NCBI RefSeq assembly: GCF_035552695.1
Contig: NZ_DASZKT010000131.1
Location: 38,917 to 102,916, forward strand
Source: Actinospica sp035552695
GTDB lineage: Bacteria; Actinomycetota; Actinomycetes; Streptomycetales; Catenulisporaceae
Length of the DNA: 64,000 nt
Direction: 5' to 3'
The position numbers were made by a program, and so were the translations under genes. The notes under the pieces are model-generated. The model searched no databases, was not told the DNA's origin, and worked only from the letters and a program-made list of their open reading frames with translations. Position 1 is the stretch's first letter. Every line of letters starts with the position of its first letter. Below are positions 8,947 to 17,229 of this stretch, in pieces.

Positions 8947-9879
8947 GTGCCGCCCAGCGCCAGCCCCCGCCGCCTCGACGGCCTGCTGTTCTTCCCGGTC
9001 ACCGCGTTCGACGCGGACGGCCGCTTCGCCCCGGGCGGGTACCGGGAGCACGTCGAGGCCCGGATCGCCGACGGGCCCGGCGCGATCTTCGCGGCCTGCG
9101 GCACCGGCGAGTTCCCGGCCCTCGCGCCGGACGAATACGAGCTCTGCGTCCGCACGGCGGTGGCGGCCGCGGATTCGCGTGTGCCGGTGATCGGCGGCTG
9201 CGGCTACGGCACCGCCCTGGCCAAGGAGTACGCGCGGGCGGCCGAGCGTGCCGGGGCGGACGGCCTGCTGGTGCTCCCGCCGTACAGCGCGGACGGCGGC
9301 CAGGACGGCCTGCTGCGGCACTACACGGCGCTCGCCGATTCCACGGACCTGGACCTGATCCTGTATCAGCGCGACTCGACCGTCTTCACGCCGGAGACCG
9401 TCGTCGAACTGGCGCAGGTGCCGAACATCGTGGGCTTCAAAGACGGCCGCGGCGACCTGGACCTGATGCTGCGGATCGTCAGCGCGGTGCGCACTTCCCG
9501 TACTCCGGGCGAGCCCGAACTGCTGTTCTTCAACGGCATGCCGACCGCCGAGATGACGCAGCCCGCGTACCGGGCCATCGGCGTGCCGCTGTACTCCTCG
9601 GCGGTGTTCTGCTTCGCCCCCGACATCGCACTGGCCTTCCACGGCGCGCTGGAGAAGGGCGATCGCAAGACCGTGGACACGCTGATCGACGAGTTCTTCC
9701 GTCCGTACGTGCAACTGCGGCACAAGCGCCCTGGCTACGCGGTATCCCTGGTGAAGGCGGCGACGCGCGCTGCCGGGCACGAGGTCGGGGCGGTACGCGC
9801 GCCGTTGACCGAGCCGGATCCGGAGCACGTGGCGGAACTGCTGGCGCTGCTCGATCGCGCGCGAGCGGCGCTCGCATGA
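8947..9879 (+). CDS. kdgD: 5-dehydro-4-deoxyglucarate dehydratase
   Basis: 310 aa DapA-family TIM barrel that dehydrates and decarboxylates 5-keto-4-deoxy-D-glucarate to 2-oxoglutarate semialdehyde. Seen: LDGLLFFPVTAFDADGRF at the N-terminus, the G-T-GEF substrate loop (FAACGTGEFPAL), a conserved Tyr in LDLILYQRDS and the Schiff-base Lys in NIVGFKDGRGDLD near residue 165. The GTG at 8947 is preferred because GAAGGGA is 8 bases upstream; a GTG at 8920 lies inside the operator. The stop overlaps the ATG of the next gene by 4 bp. Divergent from the IclR regulator. Confidence 0.9.
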   Translation: MPPSASPRRLDGLLFFPVTAFDADGRFAPGGYREHVEARIADGPGAIFAACGTGEFPALAPDEYELCVRTAVAAADSRVPVIGGCGYGTALAKEYARAAERAGADGLLVLPPYSADGGQDGLLRHYTALADSTDLDLILYQRDSTVFTPETVVELAQVPNIVGFKDGRGDLDLMLRIVSAVRTSRTPGEPELLFFNGMPTAEMTQPAYRAIGVPLYSSAVFCFAPDIALAFHGALEKGDRKTVDTLIDEFFRPYVQLRHKRPGYAVSLVKAATRAAGHEVGAVRAPLTEPDPEHVAELLALLDRARAALA

Positions 9880-11009
9880 GAGGGCTCGGAGTCAACCTCT
9901 ATCCGTGGGACGTCGCGGGCGACCCGGATTGCGCCGAACGGATAGCCGATCTCGGGGCCGATCGGGTGACGTTGGCTGCGGCGTATCACACGGTCAGGGC
10001 ACTGAGTCCGCGGCATCCGAGCCGCAAGGTCGTGACCGCCACCCATTCGGCCGTCTACTACCGGCCCGAGCGAGCGCACTGGGACGACTCGCTGCTCCGC
10101 CCGGCGGAGGCGGCGTGGGCGCCCGGTTCGTTCACCGAGGGCGCGAAGGCCCTGCATGCGGCCGGCCTGAAGGTCTACGCGTGGACGATCCTGGCGCACA
10201 ATCAGCGGCTCGGCACAATGCACTCAGAGCACGCGGTCGTCAACGCGTTCGGTGATCCGTATGCGTGGGCGCTGTGCATCAACTCCCTCGCGGTGCGCAC
10301 GTACTGCGCGCTGCTCGCGTCTGAGGTGGCGAGCCAGCCGGAGATCGACGGCATCGAGCTCGAATCCTGCGGCTGGTATGGGTTCGACCACCTGCACGCG
10401 CACGACAAGACGAGCAGCATCGCGTTCGACTCCGCGACGAAGTTCCTGCTGAACCTGTGCTTCTGTGCCGCATGCTCGGCCTCTTATGCGGCCGCCGGGC
10501 TCGACGGGCTGCGTGATGCCGTGCGAGCGGCACTCGCTCCGGTCTTCCTGGGCACCGCCGAGTCGGCCGTGCTCGACGCGGAACTGCTGGAAGACGTCTC
10601 CGCGCTCCGCATCCAACTCGCCTCGCGTTTCCAGGCCGAAGTCGTCGCCGCGGTCCGCTCCGTGCGGCCCAATCTCCCGATTCTGCTGCATACCTCGGCC
10701 GATCCACTCGCCACCGGTGCGAATCCGGGCGCGGTGCCGGACGGAAGCTTCGGTGCGGTGATCCAGTGCGGCGGCGCTCGCTCGGACGCGGCGCTCGTCG
10801 GCCTCCTCGCGTACGCCGATGCTCTCGACAAGGCCGGAACGCCGCAGACGCTCGCGGCGACGCTCAACGTCGTCGGCGGCATGGGTTCCGACCGGGCCGG
10901 ACTCGCTTCATGGGTGGACGAAGTCCGCACGGCCGGGGCCAACGAAGTCCGGCTCTACCACGCCGGAATCGCGTCCGCGGCGGACCTCGCGGCGATCAGG
11001 ACCTTGTGA
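9876..11009 (+). CDS. conserved protein of unknown function, possibly a TIM-barrel hydrolase, coupled to kdgD
   Basis: 377 aa, no signal peptide. Not assigned to a named family. The alternating strand/helix pattern, the opening GLGVNLYPWDVAGDP, the segment LKVYAWTILAHNQRLG, the acidic DGIELESCGWYGFDHLH, and a CxxC in LNLCFCAACSASYAAAGLDG resemble putative glycosidase-like TIM barrels, but no catalytic pair can be named with confidence. The ATG overlaps the kdgD stop (ATGA), so it is translationally coupled to 5-dehydro-4-deoxyglucarate dehydratase and probably belongs to the same uronate/aldarate regulon. Possible roles are release of uronic acid from an oligosaccharide or aldaronolactone hydrolysis; neither is shown. 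Confidence 0.6.
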   Translation: MRGLGVNLYPWDVAGDPDCAERIADLGADRVTLAAAYHTVRALSPRHPSRKVVTATHSAVYYRPERAHWDDSLLRPAEAAWAPGSFTEGAKALHAAGLKVYAWTILAHNQRLGTMHSEHAVVNAFGDPYAWALCINSLAVRTYCALLASEVASQPEIDGIELESCGWYGFDHLHAHDKTSSIAFDSATKFLLNLCFCAACSASYAAAGLDGLRDAVRAALAPVFLGTAESAVLDAELLEDVSALRIQLASRFQAEVVAAVRSVRPNLPILLHTSADPLATGANPGAVPDGSFGAVIQCGGARSDAALVGLLAYADALDKAGTPQTLAATLNVVGGMGSDRAGLASWVDEVRTAGANEVRLYHAGIASAADLAAIRTL

Positions 11010-11028
11010 GGCAGTCCGCCGCCGGGAG

Positions 11029-11616
11029 CTAGCCCTTGGCCAGCCCGTCCAGCAGCAGGCGCCAGACGCGCTCGAACTGCTCGCCGATCTTCGGGTCCGT
11101 CCACTCGTGCCGATGGGCCGGATGGTGGAAGCGCGTCGTGGCGTCCCAGATCGCCATCGCGCCGCCGTCCAGCACCGGGGCCCGGAACTCGCCCGACTCG
11201 ACCCCGTCCCGCAGGATCCGGGCGATCTGACTAGTCAGCACGCTGACATGCTCGCGGATGACCTCGGAGTCGTCCTTCTCGATCATGGCGTAGGTGCCGA
11301 AGAGCTCCGGGTCCAGCCGCGCGAGACCGTGCTTGTACTCCACCAGCGCCAGCAGCCACCGATGGAGCCGATCCGCGGCCGGACCGGACTCGTCGGCGAT
11401 GGGCCGCAACTGCCCGGCCTTCTTCTCCAGCCCCTGCTGCACGACGGCCGCGCGCAGCGCCGCCTTCGTGGGGAAATGACGGTAGACGGAGCCGTGCGAG
11501 ACGCCGAGGGACTGGGCGACGTCGACGACGGTCGTCTTGGCCGGACCGTACCGACGCAGCGCCTCCTCGGCTGCCGAGAGGATCTGCTCCCGCGTGAGCG
11601 GCTCCGCCGCCATCAT
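11029..11616 (-). CDS. TetR-family transcriptional regulator
   Basis: 195 aa. N-terminal helix-turn-helix spans about residues 8-54 (REQILSAAEEALRRYG, TTVVDVAQSLGVSHGSVYRH, FPTKAALRAAVV), then an all-helical ligand domain. The start at 11616 has AGAGG 6 bases upstream. It lies 10 bp downstream of the aldo-keto reductase on the same strand, so it probably controls that gene and itself. Ligand unknown. Confidence 0.9.
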   Translation of the reverse strand: MMAAEPLTREQILSAAEEALRRYGPAKTTVVDVAQSLGVSHGSVYRHFPTKAALRAAVVQQGLEKKAGQLRPIADESGPAADRLHRWLLALVEYKHGLARLDPELFGTYAMIEKDDSEVIREHVSVLTSQIARILRDGVESGEFRAPVLDGGAMAIWDATTRFHHPAHRHEWTDPKIGEQFERVWRLLLDGLAKG

Positions 11617-11626
11617 GACCTACCTC

Positions 11627-12634
11627 TTACTTCTCGCTGTCCAGCGTCCGCGCCTGCGCGGTCGGGTATCGGTCGCCCGCGGCCGCGTCCCTCGGCACCG
11701 CCTTCTCGATCTGCTCCAGGTCCGCGGGCGTGAGCTGGACGTCGAGTGAGCCTAGCGCCTCGGTGAGCCGGTCCCGGCGCCGGGCGCCGATGAGCGGCAC
11801 GATGTCCTCGCCCTGCGCCAGCACCCACGCGATCGCGATCTGTGCGACGCTCACGCCCTTGGCCTCGGCGATCGATCGCAGTTCCTCGACGAGCGAGAGG
11901 TTGTGCGCAAGATTCTCGCCCTGGAACCGCGGGGAGTACGTGCGGAAGTCGGTGGCATTGGTCGAGCGGTCCGCGGTCCAGTGCCCGCTGATCAGCCCGC
12001 GCGAGAGCACGCCATACGCCGTGATCCCGATCCCCAGCTCACGCGTCGCCGGCAGGATCGCCTCCTCGATACCGCGCGAGATCAGCGAGTACTCGATCTG
12101 CAGATCGGTCACCGGGTGTACGGCATGCGCCCGACGAATCGTCTCGACACCAACCTCGGACAGGCCGACCTGCCGCACGTAGCCAGCCTCGATGAGCTCC
12201 GAGATAGCGCCGACCGTCTCCTCGATCGGCACGGCCGGGTCCAGCCGGGCGGGCCGGTAGATGTCGATGTAGTCGACACCGAGCCGGGTGAGCGTATACG
12301 CCAACGCGGTCTTCACGGCCGCGGGCCGCGCGTCATAGCCGAGCCAGGCCGAGTCCGGACCGCGCTGCGCCCCGAACTTCACCGAGATCCGCACCGACTC
12401 GCGCGGGATCCCGAGCTGCTTCAGCGCGCGGCCGAGCAGCATCTCGTTGTGCCCCATGCCGTAGAAGTCGCCGGTGTCCAGCACCAGCATGCCGGCGGCG
12501 ACGGCCGCCTCGATCGTCGCGATGGATTCGGCTTCCTCGGCCGGCCCGTACATCCCGGACATCCCCATCAGCCCGAGCCCGAGCGCGCCGGAACCGACCG
12601 CGGCCGTTCCGGTCCCCAATGTGCGAGTGATCAT
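11627..12634 (-). CDS. aldo/keto reductase lacking the usual active-site His
   Basis: 335 aa NADPH-type (beta/alpha)8 reductase. Seen: LDTGDFYGMGHNEMLLGRAL with catalytic Asp and Tyr, and Lys in RISVKFGAQRG. The strand that normally reads DLYYQHRVDP here reads DIYRPARLDP, so the tetrad His is replaced by Ala; the following PIEETVGAISELIEAGYVR is canonical. Several AKR subfamilies keep activity without His, so this may be a distinct subclass and not a dead enzyme. ATG 12634 was chosen because GAGGAG lies 6 bases upstream; an ATG two codons earlier touches that site. Co-transcribed with the TetR gene. Confidence 0.88.
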   Translation of the reverse strand: MITRTLGTGTAAVGSGALGLGLMGMSGMYGPAEEAESIATIEAAVAAGMLVLDTGDFYGMGHNEMLLGRALKQLGIPRESVRISVKFGAQRGPDSAWLGYDARPAAVKTALAYTLTRLGVDYIDIYRPARLDPAVPIEETVGAISELIEAGYVRQVGLSEVGVETIRRAHAVHPVTDLQIEYSLISRGIEEAILPATRELGIGITAYGVLSRGLISGHWTADRSTNATDFRTYSPRFQGENLAHNLSLVEELRSIAEAKGVSVAQIAIAWVLAQGEDIVPLIGARRRDRLTEALGSLDVQLTPADLEQIEKAVPRDAAAGDRYPTAQARTLDSEK

Positions 12635-12712
12635 CGTCATCTCCTCGTCCTAGCGATACCTCAAGCTTGGACCTTGGAATGACAGATGTCAATCTTTGTC
12701 AGCCGTACTCCG

Positions 12713-13090
12713 CTAGGCGGTCACGATGGAGCCCTGCAGCGACATGACCGTCGAGTTCACGGCCTCGATGATGTCCACCGGGACGTGCAGCTTCCACAGC
12801 ACGGAGACGAGGTAGTCGCGCACGAGCAGGAACTGCCGCTCGGTGATGTCCAGGCCCGTGTGCGCGTCGACCATGTCCCGGCCCTCGTACGCGCTCGGTC
12901 CGCCCAGCACGCTCGTGAGCAGTGCCGCCTGGTGCTTCTTGAGCTGAACCATGTCCGTGGTGGCGAAGGACTCCTTGAGTTCCTCGTCCGCGAGCACGAG
13001 GTCGTAGAACTCGCTCACCGCCAGCTGCAGCGCCGGGCCGCCCCCGATCCGCCGGTAGAACGAGGCCGCCGTAAGCTCCTCAGTCGTCAT
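12713..13090 (-). CDS. group I truncated haemoglobin
   Basis: 125 aa 2-on-2 globin. Seen: YRRIGGGPALQLAVSEFYD with the B10 Tyr, GG hinges, QLKKHQAALLTSVLGGP with the distal-helix Gln, and the proximal His in GRDMVDAHTGLDITERQF. Group I (trHbN) members bind O2/NO in the cytoplasm and often detoxify NO. GGGAG lies 6 bases upstream of the ATG at 13090. It lies 190 bp downstream of the glucarate dehydratase-like gene on the same strand; a functional link to that pathway is not evident. Confidence 0.92.
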   Translation of the reverse strand: MTTEELTAASFYRRIGGGPALQLAVSEFYDLVLADEELKESFATTDMVQLKKHQAALLTSVLGGPSAYEGRDMVDAHTGLDITERQFLLVRDYLVSVLWKLHVPVDIIEAVNSTVMSLQGSIVTA

Positions 13091-13279
13091 CGCCAACTCC
13101 CGTCATCCCGCTCGACCAACGCTTCGCAGAGATCTGATCGCGGGAGTGCTTCGCCCGTGCGCGTCGCAGGTAAAGCCGCAAGAAACTTCCGCTCTCAGGC
13201 GGGTCGCACGCGGTGTGAGATGAGCGGTGTGAGATGGGCGGTGCGAGAAGATCCGGTGGGACTGGAAGTACCCGACCGC

Positions 13280-14569
13280 TCAGAACCGGGGCTTGCGCAG
13301 CTCCCAGCCGGGCTCCGCCAGCCGCATCGCGGAGGCGTCGTCGCGCACTCGGACGCCGCACTCCTCGTACTGGCGGTTGAGCTGTTCGAGGGCGTCGTAG
13401 TCCAGTTCCACCCCGAGGCCGGCGTCGCCGGGAACCAGCAGCGCGCCGGTCTGCTTGTTCCACTCGAAGGCGCCGGGCTGGACGACGTCCTCGCGCGTCC
13501 ACGGCGAGTGCGTGTCGCAGGCGTACGTCAGGTTGGGGACGGCGGCGGCGAGGTGGGTCATCGCGGCGAGCGAGATGCCCATGTGGGTGTTCGAGTGCAT
13601 CGACAGGCCCCAGCCGAAGGTTTCGCAGATGCCTGCGAGCTTCAGCGAGGCGCGGAAACCGCCCCAGTAGTGGTGGTCGGAGAGCACGACCTTCACCGAG
13701 TCGAGCGCGACGGCCTCGGGGATCTCCTGGAACGCGGTGACGCACATGTTGGTCGCGAGCGGCAGCGAGGTGTGCCTGGCGACCTCGGCCATGCCCGGAT
13801 TGCCGCCGGTCGGGTCCTCGAGGTACTCCAGCAGGCCTTCCAGGCGCTTGGCGCTGCGCTTCGAGGTCTCGATCGACCAGTTCGCGTTCGGGTCCAGACG
13901 CAGCGGGAGGTCGGGGAACGCGTCGCGCAGGGCCTCGATCGCGTCGGTCTCGGTGTCCGGGTCGAAGACGCCGCCCTTGAGCTTCAGCGAGCCGAAGCCG
14001 TAGGTCTCGACCATGCGCTCGGCCTGCCTGACGATGCCCTCGGGGTCGACCGCATCGCCCCAGTCGTCGTCCTTGTAGCCCGGCCCGGTGGCGCCCTCGG
14101 GGTGCTTGGCCCAGCGGTAGAACAGGTACGCGCTGTACGGCACCTCCTCGCGTACCGCGCCGCCGAGCAGGTCGCATACGCGCAGGCCGGTCGCCTTGCC
14201 CTGCGCGTCGTAGCAGGCCACTTCGAACGCGCCGATCGTCTGGCCGACCGTCTTCTGCAGCGAGGCCTTGCCGACGAGCTCGGTGAGCGTGCTCGGGGTC
14301 ACGCCGGCGAGCACCGCCGCGACCCGCTGGGTCAGGCCGTTGAGGTCGAAGACGCTCAGGCCGACGAGCGCGGGGGCCGCCTTGCGCAGGTTGTCCAGCG
14401 TCGGGGTGTCGCCGTACGCCTCGGACAGGCCGATCACGCCCTCGTCCGTGCGCAGCTCGATGACGGCGCGCAGCTGGTACGGCTGGTGCACGCCGGAGGC
14501 GTTGAGCAGCGGCGGATCGAGCACCGCCACGGGGGTCACGACGACGTCGGTGATCTTCGGTGTCCGCAT
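13280..14569 (-). CDS. gudD: glucarate dehydratase-like enolase-superfamily enzyme
   Basis: 429 aa. Two-domain enolase-superfamily fold with the GlucD signatures: KxK base in GSLKLKGGVFDPDTE, metal ligands in RLDPNANW, EDPTGG and ATNM, and the catalytic His in SMHSNTHMGISLAA. It would convert D-glucarate (or galactarate) to 5-dehydro-4-deoxy-D-glucarate, the substrate of the dehydratase encoded at 9 kb. The ATG at 14569 is preferred to 14581 because GGGAGG lies 4 bases upstream. A 16-bp inverted repeat identical in arms to the IclR operator lies 14 bp upstream, tying the gene to the same regulon despite the 5.7 kb distance. Confidence 0.88.
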   Translation of the reverse strand: MRTPKITDVVVTPVAVLDPPLLNASGVHQPYQLRAVIELRTDEGVIGLSEAYGDTPTLDNLRKAAPALVGLSVFDLNGLTQRVAAVLAGVTPSTLTELVGKASLQKTVGQTIGAFEVACYDAQGKATGLRVCDLLGGAVREEVPYSAYLFYRWAKHPEGATGPGYKDDDWGDAVDPEGIVRQAERMVETYGFGSLKLKGGVFDPDTETDAIEALRDAFPDLPLRLDPNANWSIETSKRSAKRLEGLLEYLEDPTGGNPGMAEVARHTSLPLATNMCVTAFQEIPEAVALDSVKVVLSDHHYWGGFRASLKLAGICETFGWGLSMHSNTHMGISLAAMTHLAAAVPNLTYACDTHSPWTREDVVQPGAFEWNKQTGALLVPGDAGLGVELDYDALEQLNRQYEECGVRVRDDASAMRLAEPGWELRKPRF

Positions 14570-14582
14570 GACGCCTCCCATG

Positions 14583-14598
14583 GTTCACGTACGTGAAC
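14583..14598. promoter_or_regulatory. probable IclR operator, copy 2 (GTTCAC-GTAC-GTGAAC)
   Basis: A perfect 16-bp palindrome immediately upstream of the glucarate dehydratase-like gene. A weak promoter reading TTGCGG, 17-bp spacer, GATATG on the minus strand ends just before it, so the site would cover the transcription start. Same arms and spacing as 8910-8925. Confidence 0.65.
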
Positions 14599-14666
14599 GC
14601 AATGCATATCGCTGAACGGCTCGGCTACCGCAACATATGCTGTGCGATCTGGGGCGTCAAGCGCGC

Positions 14667-15437
14667 TCAGCGCACCGGGTGGCCGAGCTCCCGCAACGCG
14701 TCCTTGACCTCGCCGATGCTCAGCTCGCCGAAGTGGAACACCGAGGCGGCCAGCACCGCGTCCGCGCCCGCCGCGACGGCCGGGGCGAAGTGCTCGACCT
14801 TGCCCGCGCCGCCCGAGGCGATCACCGGGATGGTGACCTCGGCCCGTACGAGCCGGATCAGCTCCAGGTCGTAGCCGTCCTTCGTGCCGTCCGCGTCCAT
14901 AGAGTTGAGCAGGATCTCGCCGGCGCCGAGCTCCGCGGCGCGCGCGGCCCACTCGATCGCGTCGATGCCGGTGGAGGTGCGGCCGCCGTGCGTGGTGACC
15001 TCGAAGCCGGAGTCGGTCCGCACGCCCTCCGGGCAGCGCCGCACGTCGGCGGAGAGCACCAGCACCTGACGGCCGAAGCGCTCCGCGATCTCGGTGATCA
15101 GCTCGGGCCGCGCGATGGCCGCCGTGTTCACGCCCACCTTGTCGGCGCCCGCGCGCAGCAGCCGGTCCACGTCCTCGGCGGTGCGCACTCCCCCGCCGAC
15201 GGTCAGCGGGATGAACACCTGCTCGGCCGTGCGGCGGACCAGGTCGTAGGTGGTCTCGCGGTCCCCGCTCGAGGCCGTGACGTCGAGGAACGTGAGCTCG
15301 TCCGCACCCGCCGCGTCGTACGCGCGAGCCAGCTCGACCGGATCGCCCGCGTCGCGCAGGTCGGCGAAGTTGACGCCCTTGACCACGCGGCCGGCGTCCA
15401 CGTCGAGGCACGGGATGACGCGAACGGCGAGGGTCAT
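14667..15437 (-). CDS. hisF: imidazole glycerol phosphate synthase, cyclase subunit
   Basis: 256 aa (beta/alpha)8 barrel. Catalytic Asp residues are visible in RVIPCLDVDAGRVVKGVNF and in SADVRR; phosphate-binding loops are GGGVRTAEDV and ASGGAGKVEHF. With HisH it converts PRFAR plus glutamine-derived ammonia to IGP and AICAR. The start ATG overlaps the stop of the RidA gene (ATGA, 15434-15437). Last gene of the minus-strand his operon in this window; 97 bp separate it from the glucarate dehydratase-like gene. Confidence 0.97.
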   Translation of the reverse strand: MTLAVRVIPCLDVDAGRVVKGVNFADLRDAGDPVELARAYDAAGADELTFLDVTASSGDRETTYDLVRRTAEQVFIPLTVGGGVRTAEDVDRLLRAGADKVGVNTAAIARPELITEIAERFGRQVLVLSADVRRCPEGVRTDSGFEVTTHGGRTSTGIDAIEWAARAAELGAGEILLNSMDADGTKDGYDLELIRLVRAEVTIPVIASGGAGKVEHFAPAVAAGADAVLAASVFHFGELSIGEVKDALRELGHPVR

Positions 15438-15820
15438 CTCGCACCGTCCCGGTAGGCGTCGAGCTCGACCTCGACCAGCATCTGCGGGTCGATCAGCTTG
15501 GACACGACGACCATCGTGGCCGCCGGCCGCATCGCGTCGAACAGTTCCTTGTGCGCGCGGCCGACCGGGGCCATGTCGCGGGAGTGCGTGACGTACATCC
15601 GGGTGCGCACGATGTGCTCTTTGCCGAACCCGGACTCCTTCAGCGCCTCAAGCGCGAGGCTGAACGCCGTCATCGCCTGGCCGTACGGGTCGCCCTCGTT
15701 GTGCACCACGCCGTCGACGACCGCCGTGCAGCCGGAGACGTAGGCGTTGGGTCCGGCGATCACGGCCCGGCTGTAGCCGAAGGCGTCCTCCCACGGACCG
15801 CCGGACGCGATTCGAATCAC
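15434..15820 (-). CDS. RidA/YjgF-family protein embedded in the his operon
   Basis: 128 aa from GTG 15820 (MIRIASGGPWEDAFGYSRAV), the length of the family. Seen: AFSLALEALKESGFGKEHIVRTRMYVTH and the C-terminal PQMLVEVELDA. RidA proteins hydrolyse reactive 2-aminoacrylate or other imines; some YjgF relatives lack the key Arg and have other roles. The gene is packed between priA (2 bp gap) and hisF (4 bp overlap), so it is co-expressed with histidine synthesis; PLP-dependent HisC or PRPP-linked imines could be the reason. A TTG two codons upstream is an alternative start. Confidence 0.85.
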   Translation of the reverse strand: MIRIASGGPWEDAFGYSRAVIAGPNAYVSGCTAVVDGVVHNEGDPYGQAMTAFSLALEALKESGFGKEHIVRTRMYVTHSRDMAPVGRAHKELFDAMRPAATMVVVSKLIDPQMLVEVELDAYRDGAR

Positions 15821-15822
15821 AC

Positions 15823-16560
15823 TCAACGGGACACAGCCTCCAAGGCCTGCTCGAGGGTGAACGCGCCCGCGTACAGCGCCTTGCCCACGATAGCCCCCTC
15901 CACGCCCAGCGGCACGAGCTCGGCCAGCGCGCGCAGATCGTCGAGGCTTGACACGCCGCCGCTCGCGACGACGGGCCGGTCGGTCGCCGCGCACACCTCG
16001 CGGTAGAGCTGCACGTTCGGCCCGGCGAGCATGCCGTCCTTGTTCACGTCGGTGATCACGTAGCGGGCGCAGCCCTCCTTGTCGAGCCGGGCCATGGCCT
16101 CGAACAGCTCGCCGCCGTCCGTGGTCCAGCCTCGCCCGCGCAGCCGCCAGGACCCGTCCTCCAGCTTGCAGTCGAGGCCGACCGCGATTCGGTCCCCGTA
16201 CTCGGCGATGGCCTGGGCGACCCACTCGGGCCGCTCCATCGCCGCGGTGCCCAGGTTGATCCGGGCGCAGCCGGTCGCGAGGGCCGCGCGCAGCGACTCG
16301 TCGTCCCGGATGCCGCCGGACAGCTCCACCCGCACGTCCAGCGCGGCGACCACCGAGGCGAGCAGTTCGCGGTTGGAGCCGCGGCCGAAGGCGGCGTCCA
16401 GGTCCACCAGATGCACCCACTCGGCCCCCGCGGACTGCCAGGCCAGCGCAGCTTCCAGGGGCGCGCCGTAGGACGTGGCGGTGCCCGCCTCGCCGCGTAC
16501 CAGCCGGACCGCCCGGCCGCCCTCGACATCGACGGCGGGCAGGAGTTCGAGCTTCGACAT
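15823..16560 (-). CDS. priA: bifunctional HisA/TrpF isomerase (PriA type)
   Basis: 245 aa (beta/alpha)8 isomerase. Seen: LLPAVDVEGGRAVRLVRGEA with the first catalytic Asp, SGGIRDDESL phosphate loop, VGLDCKLEDG and the second Asp in VITDVNKDGMLAGPN. In actinobacteria this enzyme isomerises both ProFAR (His) and PRA (Trp). The dual role is inferred from the lineage-typical sequence; no separate trpF is seen here, though only part of the genome is visible. ATG 16560 was chosen because AAGGA lies upstream and it matches known N-termini; longer in-frame starts overlap hisH. Confidence 0.93.
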   Translation of the reverse strand: MSKLELLPAVDVEGGRAVRLVRGEAGTATSYGAPLEAALAWQSAGAEWVHLVDLDAAFGRGSNRELLASVVAALDVRVELSGGIRDDESLRAALATGCARINLGTAAMERPEWVAQAIAEYGDRIAVGLDCKLEDGSWRLRGRGWTTDGGELFEAMARLDKEGCARYVITDVNKDGMLAGPNVQLYREVCAATDRPVVASGGVSSLDDLRALAELVPLGVEGAIVGKALYAGAFTLEQALEAVSR

Positions 16561-16592
16561 GCCGGGGGTTTCCTTCGCTAACTCAGAGAGAA

Positions 16593-17225
16593 TCAGAGCG
16601 TTTTGATCCAGTTGGCGAGCAGTTGCGCGCCCGCGTCGCCGGACTTCTCCGGATGGAACTGGGCGGCCCACAGCGGCCCGTTCTCCACGGCGGCGACGAA
16701 GGGCCGCGCACCGTACTCGCACCAGGCGACCTTCGGCGTCGGCAGCGAGCCGGTCTCGGTGAGGTGCCACTCCTGCGCCGCGTAGGAGTGCACGAAGTAG
16801 AACCGGGTCTCATCGTCGAGGCCTGCGAACATCGCGCTGTCCTCGGGGATGGAGACCGTGTTCCAGCCCATGTGCGGCACGACCGGGGCCTCGAGCTGGG
16901 CGACCGTGCCCGGCCACTCGGCGCAGCCCGCGGTCCGCACGCCGTGCTCGATGCCGCGCTCGAACAGGATCTGCATGCCGACGCAGACGCCGATGACCGG
17001 GCGTCCCCCGGCCAGCCTGCGTCCGATGATGCGGTGACCGAGCACCTTGCGCAGCCCGTCCATGCAGGCCGCGTAGGCGCCGACGCCGGGCACGAACAGG
17101 CCGTCGGCCTCGACGCAGGTGTCGAAGTCGGAGGTCACGGTGACGTCCACGCCGTGCCTGGCCACCGCCCGCTCCGCCGATCGGATGTTGCCCGACCCGT
17201 AGTCGAGGATCGCGACCGAGGTCAT
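16593..17225 (-). CDS. hisH: imidazole glycerol phosphate synthase, glutaminase subunit
   Basis: 210 aa class I glutamine amidotransferase. Catalytic Cys in GVCVGMQILFERG, His and Glu in AAQFHPEKSGDAGAQ; N-terminus VAILDYGSGNIRSAERAV is standard. Supplies ammonia to HisF. It starts 4 bp after the stop of the 53-aa membrane protein gene, with a short AAAGG directly before the ATG. Confidence 0.97.
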   Translation of the reverse strand: MTSVAILDYGSGNIRSAERAVARHGVDVTVTSDFDTCVEADGLFVPGVGAYAACMDGLRKVLGHRIIGRRLAGGRPVIGVCVGMQILFERGIEHGVRTAGCAEWPGTVAQLEAPVVPHMGWNTVSIPEDSAMFAGLDDETRFYFVHSYAAQEWHLTETGSLPTPKVAWCEYGARPFVAAVENGPLWAAQFHPEKSGDAGAQLLANWIKTL

Positions 17226-17229
17226 CCTT

